In this document: piece after piece, positions 36,701 to 44,487 of the stretch
Layout: every line of letters begins with the position of its first letter
Numbering within the stretch: the first letter of the stretch is position 1
Source: Nocardia alni
GTDB taxonomy: Bacteria; Actinomycetota; Actinomycetes; Mycobacteriales; Mycobacteriaceae
Assembly: GCF_019038435.1 (NCBI RefSeq)
Contig: NZ_JAGPOX010000028.1
Coordinates: 1-64,000, forward strand
Length of the DNA stretch: 64,000 bases
Direction: 5' to 3'
Program-made: the position numbers and the translations under genes
Notes under the pieces: generated by a model
Told to the model about the DNA's origin: nothing
Database searches by the model: none
What the model saw: only the letters and a program-made list of their open reading frames with translations

Positions 36701-38315
36701 GTTCGGTGAGTGGCTCGGTGCGTTCGGCCAGGATCTCGGCGAGGGTCGGGGTGTCGTCGGATCCGGCCGCGGCCAGCGCGGTGTCCAGTGCGTCGAACAG
36801 GCCGGCGCTCACCGGTTCGTGCACCTCGCGGTGGGTGTCCCACCATTCACGCAGTGCTGCTGCGGTATTCGCGCGGGCAAGGGTGACGGTGGCCTCGGCC
36901 TCGGCCAGTTGGGCCGCGGCGGTATCGCGCAGCTCGGTCGTGCGGCCGGCGGTGCGTTCGGCGCGGGTGCGTTCGGCGGCGGCCCCGTCGACCAGGGTGC
37001 GGGCCTGGCGTACCGCGCGCACGTCGGCATCGCGTTCCTCGGCGTGGCTGCGCACGGTGGTGGTGAGCTGTTCGGCGCGAGCCTGTTCGGGCAGCGCGGA
37101 CCAGGCGATGCCCGCTTCCTCCGCGGCCACCCGCAGCTCGTCCTCGCCGCGGGTCAGTGCGGCGGTCGCGGAGTGGACTGTGGCGGTTGCCCGTTCGGAT
37201 TCCTGGGCACGCTGGTCGACGGCCTGCTGCGCCTTGGTGGACTTGTCACTGTGCACCGCGGCGGAGGTCTCCAGCCGCCGGACGGCGTCGGCGAGGTCGT
37301 CCAGCTGCTGCTTGCCCTCGTAGGCACTGGAGCGCTGGAGGGTTTCGCGGTCGGTGTGTGCCTGTTCGTACGCCCGGTCGGCGGCCTCGGCGCGTTGCTC
37401 GGCCGCCGCGCGTTCCCCTTCGCGACGCTCGCGCAGTGCGGAGGCCGCGAAAAGCGCGGTACTGGAATGGGTTACCGCGTCCAGGCGGGCTTTGACCTGT
37501 TCGACATCGCTCTTGGCCTGCACCGCAAGGTATCTACGGTAGACGTCCACGAACGCGCGAGTGGCGGTGTCGGCCTGCACCAGTCCCTCGAGGGTGCGCC
37601 CGACCTCCTCCATATCGCTGAACGAGCGTGCCGCGTCGAGGATGAGCTGCTCGTCCAGTGGCCGCAGGCCGTCGGTGAGCGCCTGCGACAGCCCGCGCGG
37701 GTCGAGGTTCTTGGCCAGCTGCGGACGGCGCAGCGTCAGAATGAGATTGATCAGCTGGTCATAGCGCTGCTGTCCGAGCCCGAACATGCGCGCGTCGATC
37801 GCGGCGCGATAGTCCACGGGCCGATCGGTGATGGCGTCGGTGCCGATCTGGTCGGCCAGTTGCTTGCGGGTGAGTGGCCGATCGTCGGGGCCGATGAGCG
37901 AGAAGTCTACGCCCACACGCCCGTCGGCGACGAAGTACCAGCGGGTCACCTTGTCCGAGGAGCGGGTGGCCCGCATGCCGATACCGACGGTGACGACCTC
38001 CGGGTCGTCCCAGTGCCCGCGAGCGAACTCCATCCACACATACGAATACGCCGATTCCTGCTTGCGGTACAGCAGATTCGATTTCATCGTGCGCTCTTCG
38101 CCCGCGAACGGATTCAACCGCCGTGGCTCGATCCGCCCGTCGAACACGAACGGAAACAGCACCTCGAGACCCTTGGTCTTGCCCGACCCGTTCGGCCCGC
38201 GCAACACCAGCCGCCCATCGGCGAAGCAGAACTCCTGATCCCGATAGTCCCAGAGATTGACGATGCCCGCCCGCGTCGGCACGAATCGAACGCCACCGTG
38301 TATGAGCTCCATCAT
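33789..38315 (-). CDS. jetC: Wadjet-type SMC ATPase, JetC-like (TIGR02680 family)
   Basis: A 1508-residue MukB-like SMC protein. Walker A is GPNGSGKT at residues 40-47. The ABC signature SGGEQS starts at about 1367 and Walker B LLALDEAF has D1401/E1402. Two long coiled-coil arms flank a hinge near residues 600-830. TIGR02680 proteins form a four-gene neighbourhood with DUF2397, DUF2398 and DUF2399 proteins, now recognised as a Wadjet-type plasmid-defence system. There the SMC complex extrudes DNA loops and the JetD nuclease cuts small circles. Here the hinge contains an insertion of roughly 105 Ser/Thr/Asp-rich residues (about 690-800). ATG 38315 or 38312 is the start, with AAGGGGAG directly before. 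It is separated from jetB by 880 bp and no jetD follows. Confidence 0.93.
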   Translation of the reverse strand: MMELIHGGVRFVPTRAGIVNLWDYRDQEFCFADGRLVLRGPNGSGKTKGLEVLFPFVFDGRIEPRRLNPFAGEERTMKSNLLYRKQESAYSYVWMEFARGHWDDPEVVTVGIGMRATRSSDKVTRWYFVADGRVGVDFSLIGPDDRPLTRKQLADQIGTDAITDRPVDYRAAIDARMFGLGQQRYDQLINLILTLRRPQLAKNLDPRGLSQALTDGLRPLDEQLILDAARSFSDMEEVGRTLEGLVQADTATRAFVDVYRRYLAVQAKSDVEQVKARLDAVTHSSTALFAASALRERREGERAAAEQRAEAADRAYEQAHTDRETLQRSSAYEGKQQLDDLADAVRRLETSAAVHSDKSTKAQQAVDQRAQESERATATVHSATAALTRGEDELRVAAEEAGIAWSALPEQARAEQLTTTVRSHAEERDADVRAVRQARTLVDGAAAERTRAERTAGRTTELRDTAAAQLAEAEATVTLARANTAAALREWWDTHREVHEPVSAGLFDALDTALAAAGSDDTPTLAEILAERTEPLTEQIRAQRLEASARAEQATARAEELRGEQRQVAAENDDAPPPFAARTDDRSGRAGAPLWRLVRFADHVTPEQAAGIEAALQAADLLDGWVSTEAELPQHNSDQFLLPAAADLRPAGRTLADVLVVEEDSDTLTVPRETVTDILASIALADSICAESSHSADGSSSWADMSSAVGASPSDDSSLRSHEPADSPSSSDVNTTTDDTSSPQRDASSSPQRASVRDLTADSGRKRAGKTKGDAHSALTNADARAGTTSGVASDVPGALPVTITLDGRYHQGVQLGRHTKTHAEFIGATARAARRELRLTELAAAIEAAEATAGEAAEQQESATTELSRISAAAKALPRTNTVTSALRAVSEAAGVLRTRAEAVTQAERELDQAVTEFTAADKKVRSVAAAHNAPRDPAELDALAAAIRHFENTGTVLLRLRGDHQREHERAREADNRLSESRDLAEAFAEEAAAARDGYEEQLRKLETLREALGAGAADIDRELEAARERIEAARAEQKSARKAASDAIEGVGTAEGAYRAAHDSLATALTELLADVKHLAPYARPDLLSLLGAPRDSRWPSSEAAWSTPEQLLYRIETGGPQAEQRALPDEVHELFENLSAATTSVRAGEAARKSTRTAVTAALQEFDAALAAARQDYRLQWDAADGLTVVQVHDDQGAAALADFAGRIAGARSDQELLLTDAERRILEDALLTGLAQQIHERTSDARELIAQMGAEMKQRRMSSGNTIGVHWVLADNLSESARAVCKLLDRDASDLSPEDLATIRAHFAAEIRTARAAHPERSYPEILATTLDYRTWRVFSFSLITADGTEDRLTVARHSALSGGEQSVSLHLPLFAAAHVMLDSADPQAPRLLALDEAFAGVDDNGRSELLGLSVDFDLDLFMTGYDLWITYDHVPACAHYDLAHSAAENTVSATLLVWDSRDLLAEHDGSDLTAALGSPNRRRIAHAVEGAITLEEAMELTP

Positions 38316-38411
38316 CTCCCCTTCTGTACAGAACCGTTGTGCCGCTCCCGAACTCCACTATTCCGGCATGTCCGTGGCGACCGCCTACCAGCGTGGATCG
38401 TGCGGCTCGGA

Positions 38412-38494
38412 GAACCGGCCTCCCGCTGCATTTTGCGCGTTGATTTGTCGGAAACCGGAGTTTTGAGGCGCAAAAATGTAGCGATAGGCCGGAT
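38412..38494. repeat. 84-bp palindromic intergenic element, copy 3
   Basis: Left arm GAACCGGCCTCCCGCTGCATTTTGCGC and right arm complement of AATCCGGCCTATCGCTACATTTTTGCGC, core GTCGGAAAC. It is inserted between jetB and jetC, just upstream of jetC. Confidence 0.85.
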
Positions 38495-38631
38495 TCGGCA
38501 GTATCGAGGTGTAGCTCGCGCGGGCATAGCCGTTCGGGGGATCGTGTAGTCGTGAGCAGTGTGGCAGCGGTGCAGTACGAGTGCAGGGGCCGTGGACGCA
38601 GTCATGCACTCGCCCCTGGTCACCCGGCCGC

Positions 38632-39325
38632 GTTGTGGAGTTCGGTCGCGGAGGCGACAAGTTATCGGGTGCGGGGCGTGTCCCTGCGATACCGGGCCTA
38701 CTCGGTGAAGACCAACGGGCTGGGTCTCGCGTCGCTGCGATGAGGTTCGCGCGCTCACGTGTCGGCCTCGGGGAATGAGGCGGCTCGGCCGTCGAGTTTG
38801 GTTGCCGCGGCGGCGAATACGGATTCGGCGCAGGTGAGACGACCGCGCCGCGATACCGGGCTGGCGTTGGGATGACGGGGCCGCCTCAGGGGATGGGCCG
38901 GCCTGGTTGGAGAGATTCGTTGCCAGCGCGAGAAGTCCGGATTCGGTGCGGGGCGGGGGGTTACGGCTGCGCGGCGATACGGGCCAGCGTCGGGACGACG
39001 GCTCGGCAACGGGTTTGTGATGGTGGCCATCGGCGTAGTGATGTGTCGGCCACCAGGAGTGGGCGGTCTGGTCGTCGAGTTCGGTTGCCTGGTGGTCGAG
39101 TCCTGATTCGGCGTGGGTGGGACGACTGCGCCGCGATACCGGCCCGGCGTTGGTATGGCGGTTTGGTATCGAGTTGTGGTTGCTACGGGTCTGATCATGC
39201 GCCGGCCCCGGGGGCTGGGGCGGCATGATCGCCGAGCTTGGTTGCCGAGGCGAAAAGTTCGGATTCGGCGCGGGTTCGGACGGTGACGACCGCGCCGCGA
39301 TACCGGGCGAGCGCCGGGAAGATCA
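38632..39325 (-). repeat. Five diverged copies of the jetB 3' end
   Basis: An 85-90 bp unit present in the jetB C-terminal codons (39232-39325) recurs at about 39074-39160, 38910-39000, 38790-38876 and, weaker, 38632-38702. Shared words: GGTTGCC, GGATTCGG and GCGCCGCGATACCGG. The copies lack a common open frame. They fill most of the jetB-jetC gap, which otherwise holds no gene. Confidence 0.85.
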
Positions 39326-40940
39326 GTAGGGCGGGTTCGGAACCGGTGGGTGTGAGTCGTGTTGGTGTGGACGCATTGCCGGCTTCGACCGCGCTCGCGT
39401 CGTCGGGCCCATCCGCTTCGTCCGGGGCTCGTTCGGGGGTATCTGCCGATTCGGTGTCGCAGGGGTCCGGGGTGACCTCGGCGTCGTTGGGCGCGACCGT
39501 CCCGGATGTGGCCCCGGCATGATTGGGTGTAGGCGCGGTCTGCGCGGTGTGGTCGCCTGGTTTGCCCGCCGTGGCCGCATGGTCCTGGGCGTATTCGTCT
39601 GAGGCGTCGGTGGATTCGTCGTTGTGCTCGGCGGGGTGAGGCGCGTCGTCGGCGTGGTCGAGGATCACCGGCTGCACGAGGCGCAGGCGCTCCAGCAGCG
39701 ACAGGACCTCGCGGGTGAGGCCGGGGACGTCGGCCTGCCACTGGGCGGCGAAGGTGGAACCGTAACGGTGAGTGAGGGCTTGGACGGTTTCGGCGATCCA
39801 GGTCATCGGGATCACCGGGTAGGTCATCCCCTCCACCGTGTCGTCGGAATCATCCGATTCCCAGGAATCATACTGTGCGACATCGTGATCCGAGGACACG
39901 ACCAGCGGCGCGAAGATGGTCGACTGCGGAATCGCCTCGTCCAGGGCGGCGGCCAGCGCGGGGTCGTGCTCGGGGCGGGGGCGGCGCTGGACCGGGTTGT
40001 CGAAATCCAGGACCAGGTCCGCGATCTCGCCGACCAGCAGCAGCGCCACCTGAGCAAGGGTTCCGGTGCTGGGAAAACGAATGTCGGAGAAGCGGCCGGA
40101 CGTGTCGATCAGCGCCACGCCCTCGGCACGGCGTTCGGCGTGCAGCCCGGTGAGCAGTTCGACCTCGGCGACGACCTTCTCCACCGCGAGCTGTGCCCGC
40201 TCGTCCTCGCCGAGCTCGTCGGTGTACACCACCGGCCGCTCGACCAGTGCTCGCCGGACCCGCCGGGCAGCGGCAGCGCGTGTCTGCCCGGCGGAAGCCG
40301 TTGCGCGGGATTCGGATTCGTCATCGAGCAGCCCGCGCACACTCCGCAGATGCTGGAGTACGCGTGGCGGGCGGAAGATCGCGAACACCACCGCGCGATC
40401 GATGTCGTAGAGCGCCTCACCGGCCTCCGGATCCGCGGCCCACCCCCCGGCGTCGCCATCGGCGAGCGTCAAGGCGCCCCGTGCAGCGAGCCAGGCCACC
40501 GCATCCACGAAGGCGTCACGGTCGGCAGCCCGGTCGGTGGACAGCTCGAGACCGTCCACACGCGTCGCGTAGGAGGCGACTTGATCCGCCAACTCGGACA
40601 GCGTGGTCTGATCGCCCGCTCGCCCCAGCGCCGCCAACGCCAGCGACAGGTACGCGTAGCGTCGCCGATCGAACACCCGCTCTGCGGGCGTGCGCGCGGG
40701 CCGACCCGGTTCCAGCCGATCGTGCAGGGGAAAAAGCCTCGCGGTCGTCTCGGTAACCTCGAGCCGATACCCGAACAACTCGGCGAGATCCTCCCGCAGC
40801 TCGGTAGCCCAGCGCCGCATCAGCGGCAACGCGATACGATCCGGATAGCTGCGCGTAACAAGATGATTCGCCAGAATCACCCGAGCGGCCCGCTGATAGC
40901 TGTCGAGAGCCAGCGAATCAATGCTGCGTGCATTGATCAT
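39195..40940 (-). CDS. jetB: Wadjet JetB-like protein (DUF2398/TIGR02678)
   Basis: A 581-residue protein whose first 430 residues match the DUF2398 family: LDSYQRAARVILANHLVTRSYPD, LFGYRLEVTETTARLFPL, RRRYAYLSLALAALGRAG (winged-helix region). The family's role is as a KITE-like subunit that binds the kleisin and SMC heads. The last 150 residues are an acidic Asp/Glu/Thr/Pro-rich tail ending near a short conserved-looking stretch (ALLIFPALARYRGAVVTVRTRAE). The unit encoding that stretch is repeated downstream. ATG 40940 overlaps the stop of a 49-residue ORF as ATGA; GGGGG lies 7 nt upstream. Confidence 0.88.
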   Translation of the reverse strand: MINARSIDSLALDSYQRAARVILANHLVTRSYPDRIALPLMRRWATELREDLAELFGYRLEVTETTARLFPLHDRLEPGRPARTPAERVFDRRRYAYLSLALAALGRAGDQTTLSELADQVASYATRVDGLELSTDRAADRDAFVDAVAWLAARGALTLADGDAGGWAADPEAGEALYDIDRAVVFAIFRPPRVLQHLRSVRGLLDDESESRATASAGQTRAAAARRVRRALVERPVVYTDELGEDERAQLAVEKVVAEVELLTGLHAERRAEGVALIDTSGRFSDIRFPSTGTLAQVALLLVGEIADLVLDFDNPVQRRPRPEHDPALAAALDEAIPQSTIFAPLVVSSDHDVAQYDSWESDDSDDTVEGMTYPVIPMTWIAETVQALTHRYGSTFAAQWQADVPGLTREVLSLLERLRLVQPVILDHADDAPHPAEHNDESTDASDEYAQDHAATAGKPGDHTAQTAPTPNHAGATSGTVAPNDAEVTPDPCDTESADTPERAPDEADGPDDASAVEAGNASTPTRLTPTGSEPALLIFPALARYRGAVVTVRTRAESELFASATKLGDHAAPAPGAGA

Positions 40941-41086
40941 GGCTGTGCCCCCTCGACCCCGGCCACCGCGGTTTTGGGCGCGGCAGCGGCGGGCGCGTCG
41001 ACATCCGACACGGCAGTGGTGCGCGTGGCCGCCTCATCTGCGGCTGCGCCAGGCGCACCGGCTTTGATTGTGTCGGCGTGACTCAC
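40937..41086 (-). CDS. 49-residue Ala-rich ORF between jetA and jetB
   Basis: GTG 41086 overlaps the jetA stop as GTGA, and the TGA at 40939-40937 overlaps the jetB ATG as ATGA. The product (VSHADTIKAG... to VEGAQP) resembles the jetA C-terminal tail in composition and ends GAQP where JetA ends AAQP. Most likely this is a duplicated jetA 3' end that keeps translational coupling to jetB. A separate function is unproven. Confidence 0.45.
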   Translation of the reverse strand: MSHADTIKAGAPGAAADEAATRTTAVSDVDAPAAAAPKTAVAGVEGAQP

Positions 41087-43551
41087 GGTTGTGCCGCCTT
41101 CGCCCGGGCAGCGAGAGTCTCCGAAGAGGTGGCGTTGGGACCGGCGGTGCTGGGTTTGGTACTGCTTGGGGCGGTGCTCGTGGATGCCGCAATGTCGGAC
41201 TCTGCGACGTCGGTCGCGGTGTTCTCGGGTGCGGCGGTTTGGGAAAAAGCGGCGTTGGGTGCGGCGATCTTGGGTGCGGCGGTCTTGGTGGCGGATGCGT
41301 TGGGTGCGGCGGTTTTGGGGGCGGAAGCGGTTCGGGTGCGACCGTTGTCGCGTACCTCGAGGCGACGTCCGTTGAGATGTAACAGTCCGTTGGTCGTGCG
41401 TACGAACGTCGAGCCCGGATGTGTGGAGACGGTGAGGGTGACCCCGCTCTCGGATCCGGTGGTACCGGTTCGCCCGCTGACGGGCACCCAGGCGGTCGAG
41501 GCGGCGTCCAGCAGCTTCAGCAACACCTCGGTTTCCCCGTCGTCCAGCACCCGCTCGTGCACATCGCCGGAGGCCAGGGACTGGGCGGCCGCCGCGCGTG
41601 CGCGTTGTGCGTCCAGCTGGGCCTGGCGCAGTCGTCGGATGCCCGCGTCGTTGCGCGAGATGCGGGAAGGGGCGCCGGGCGAGGGCGGGCGGCCGGTCTC
41701 GGCGAGGGTTCGGGCGATCTCCAATGGTGGTGCGTCCCACCAGGATCGGTGCGCCGGGATGACATCGGCGTCCGGATGCTCCATGGACAGGTGGCGTGGT
41801 CGCCCCAGCCCGAAGACGATGTCGAACAACGCGTGGGCGGATTCGGCGGTGGGCGCGGCGGTGAACCAGCCGGCCAGGTGCCGCAGCGCCGACTCGCGAC
41901 TCACCCCGCCCTTGCGGGTCTCGGTGACCCGGCGCAGCAGCGACAGCACCGCCGCGATCGCGCTCATCGTCGCATCCCGCAGCCGCTCGGCCTCGGTGGC
42001 CGAATTACCTTCGCCCGCACCGATATCCGAGGCGGTCGCGACGAACCACCCGCGCAACCCGTGCCAGCGGTCCCGCCAGTCGTCCTGACGCTCGGTCACG
42101 CTCAGCAGCACCCGCTCGTCACACGCTCCGGCCCGCGCGATCATCTCCTCGACCCCGGTGTCCTCGACCTCGGCGATCGCGGCGGCCAGGCGTGGTGCGA
42201 ACCGCGCCAGATCCATGCTGAATTCGCGCATATGCGCCAGCAGGGCATCCTTGTGCGCGAGAAATGATTCCGGTGTTGCCTCGGTGGTCCGCACCAGGTC
42301 ACCGAGGGTGAGGTAGAAGTGCGCGGCCCGCTCGGCCAGCTCCGACAGCGCCGTGTCCAGGCGATTGAGGATGCGGTAGACCCGCTCGGCATCGCCGTTG
42401 CGGTTGGCCTTCGCCAGGGCCTCGAGATCCGCCAGCAACTCCGGCAGGACCAGTCGCGACAGCGACGCCTCGTCCAGCCGCGCCCCCAGCACGTCGGACA
42501 CCGCCCGATACGCGTGATACCCGCTCTGCGAGAACTGGTACACGAAGTGCCGATTGCGATATTCCGCCAGGGTCGCCGCGCGCGTTCCGTCGTAGCTGCG
42601 TTCCAGCACACCCCACTGATGCAACTGCTCGAGCAGCGGCCCCACCTCGCTAGCGGACAACCGGGGCGCGTCGGGAAACCGAGTCAGTGTCTCAGCGACA
42701 TCGCTGGAATGCAGCAGCACCACATAGGCCGCCCGCGCGTGGTCGAACGCACGCAACACCCACAGATACTCACCGCGCTTCTCGGCGGTGGCGAAGGTGA
42801 ACAGCCGCAGCCGATCCTCCGCGACCGCCGCATCCATACCCGCCGGGGCGAATGCGACCCGTCCACGCGGAATCGCCGACCCGTCGAACAGCGCGTCGGC
42901 TCGAGAGAAGGGTGCCCCCGGCGCACCAACCTGCTCGACCTGCGGCGCGGCCGAACTGCCGTGCGCCCGCCCCCCGGCACGCGTGACCGTTCGAGCCTCC
43001 GATCGCCCGGACCTTGTGCGCACCGGCGAATTCTGGGTCGCAGGCGCTTCGGCAGCGCGCGAATCCGGTTCCTCGACAGCACTTCGGTTCGCGCCGCCCC
43101 GAGTCGCTGTCGGTGTGACCGCGGCACCCTGTGCTGCCCGTTCGTCCGATCGTGCATCGGTCCTGCCGACCAACTCCTCGACGCGCAAGGTCGCATCGGT
43201 CCCGGCCTCCGCCTGCCCGGCCGGTGTGTCGGCCGACGCGACTTGGGGCGCAGGCGTTTCGGCGGAGTGCGAGCCCTGTCCGTTGCCGACGCGCTTGTCG
43301 GGGCCGCTGTGAGCTGTCGTCGGCCCGGTCGAGCGGCTCTGTGCTGCCAGGTCGGACGGTCGAGGATCGGATCCGCTCGCCTGCTGTGCGCGTGTGGTCG
43401 TGCTGGGTTCGGCGTCCGATCGCTCGGCCTGGGGCGCAGGCGGTTCGGTGGGGTGTGATTCCGGCCCGCGTCCGGTGTGCTCGTCCGCTGCGGAACCCTG
43501 CGCCGCCGACGGCGCGGCGTCGGGTAGCAATCGTTCAGCGGACTCGGTCAC
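41083..43551 (-). CDS. jetA: Wadjet JetA-like protein (DUF2397/TIGR02677)
   Basis: An 822-residue protein; the core (about residues 205-690) matches DUF2397, the kleisin-like subunit: LRLFTFATAEKRGEYLWVLRAF, LEQLHQWGVLERSYDGTRAATLAEYRNRHFVYQFS, YHAYRAVSDVLG, LRHLAGWFTAAPT. The first 205 residues are low-complexity with three internal repeats. The last 90 are alternating Ala/Pro/Lys/Thr. Typical family members lack such tails, so both ends look expanded by repeat growth. The GTG at 43551 has no clear ribosome site; a start nearer residue 200 is possible. It is the first gene of the locus, followed by the 49-residue ORF and jetB. Confidence 0.85.
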   Translation of the reverse strand: MTESAERLLPDAAPSAAQGSAADEHTGRGPESHPTEPPAPQAERSDAEPSTTTRAQQASGSDPRPSDLAAQSRSTGPTTAHSGPDKRVGNGQGSHSAETPAPQVASADTPAGQAEAGTDATLRVEELVGRTDARSDERAAQGAAVTPTATRGGANRSAVEEPDSRAAEAPATQNSPVRTRSGRSEARTVTRAGGRAHGSSAAPQVEQVGAPGAPFSRADALFDGSAIPRGRVAFAPAGMDAAVAEDRLRLFTFATAEKRGEYLWVLRAFDHARAAYVVLLHSSDVAETLTRFPDAPRLSASEVGPLLEQLHQWGVLERSYDGTRAATLAEYRNRHFVYQFSQSGYHAYRAVSDVLGARLDEASLSRLVLPELLADLEALAKANRNGDAERVYRILNRLDTALSELAERAAHFYLTLGDLVRTTEATPESFLAHKDALLAHMREFSMDLARFAPRLAAAIAEVEDTGVEEMIARAGACDERVLLSVTERQDDWRDRWHGLRGWFVATASDIGAGEGNSATEAERLRDATMSAIAAVLSLLRRVTETRKGGVSRESALRHLAGWFTAAPTAESAHALFDIVFGLGRPRHLSMEHPDADVIPAHRSWWDAPPLEIARTLAETGRPPSPGAPSRISRNDAGIRRLRQAQLDAQRARAAAAQSLASGDVHERVLDDGETEVLLKLLDAASTAWVPVSGRTGTTGSESGVTLTVSTHPGSTFVRTTNGLLHLNGRRLEVRDNGRTRTASAPKTAAPNASATKTAAPKIAAPNAAFSQTAAPENTATDVAESDIAASTSTAPSSTKPSTAGPNATSSETLAARAKAAQP

Positions 43552-43630
43552 CGGGACAGGGTAGTACCCGCATCCGGGTGCGTGACGCCGTGGCTGTGCA
43601 TCGGCGTGCCGTTCGCCCCGGAATGGGCGG

Positions 43631-44395
43631 TTACGGTGCGCCGACGGTTACCGCGGAACGTTCCACTGTGAGCAGGCTCTCCTCGTTGTGCTCGGCGTGA
43701 TAGGCCCGCCCGCCACCGTTCAGACCGAACAGTCGCTTCGACCACAAAAGCCAGATCACGGCGGCGATATTGATCGCCAGCATCCCCACGCGCAGGACGG
43801 TGATCTTCTCGGTGAGCTCGTAGATCTCCAGCGGCAGGAAGATCGCGGTCGCGACCACGGCGAAGTACTCACCCCAGCGCTGCCCCAGCCACAGCCCGAT
43901 CGCCTCGATCAATTCGATCACGGCGTAGGCGAGCAACCCGGCCGCGATCAAGGTCAGCACCGTGGGGGACAGCTTCCACCCCTCCTCGATGAAGTGAATG
44001 ATCTTCGAGTTGTCCGGATTCCAGCCGAGCTGGTCCGCGATGGGCCGGATCAGCGGCATCTCCTTGTCGAAGGCGTCGTGCAGCTTGCCCTGCGAATTGC
44101 GCACCTTGAACACCCCGGCGGCGAGCGCGATGAACAACAGCGCGCGAAAGATCCGTTCCAGGGCCAGCAGCCGCATGATGAACCGGTCGCGCAGCAGCCG
44201 CCCGCGCGGCACCGCGGGCGCCTCGTCGGCCGGGCCGCTGGCGGCGGCCTCGCCGACGACGAAATCACCGCAGCGCAGGCAGCGCCACGCTTGTCCGGCG
44301 GGTGTCGAAACATGCAGGCGCGCGGCGAGTTCGGTCTCATCCGGCGCGTAGGTGGCATGCCCCCGCCACGAGCAGGTCCGCAGACTGAAGTCCAT
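43631..44395 (-). CDS. DUF2127 membrane protein with N-terminal CxxC domain
   Basis: A 254-residue protein from ATG 44395. Residues 1-60 contain an RTCSWRGHATYAPDE start and a CLRCGD motif, as in actinobacterial DUF2127 proteins with a small metal-binding head. Four hydrophobic segments follow (LFIALAAGVFKVRN; LIAAGLLAYAVIELIEAIGLWLGQRWGEYFAVVATAIFLPLEIYEL; IAAVIWLLW). Function of the family is unknown. The gene is near the start of jetA but reads as a separate unit. Confidence 0.82.
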   Translation of the reverse strand: MDFSLRTCSWRGHATYAPDETELAARLHVSTPAGQAWRCLRCGDFVVGEAAASGPADEAPAVPRGRLLRDRFIMRLLALERIFRALLFIALAAGVFKVRNSQGKLHDAFDKEMPLIRPIADQLGWNPDNSKIIHFIEEGWKLSPTVLTLIAAGLLAYAVIELIEAIGLWLGQRWGEYFAVVATAIFLPLEIYELTEKITVLRVGMLAINIAAVIWLLWSKRLFGLNGGGRAYHAEHNEESLLTVERSAVTVGAP

Positions 44396-44487
44396 CGCAG
44401 GAGGGTAACAACGAATTGCCGGATTCCCGAAGCAATATCGGCCGCATCGAGCCACCACGCGAAAGGCCGACGATGGAACAGGCCCGC

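Noticed and set aside
38312..39226. 304-residue minus-strand frame between jetB and jetC as a candidate jetD
   Set aside because: Its sequence is made of the repeated jetB 3' unit and the palindrome; no Toprim or DUF2399 motif is present.
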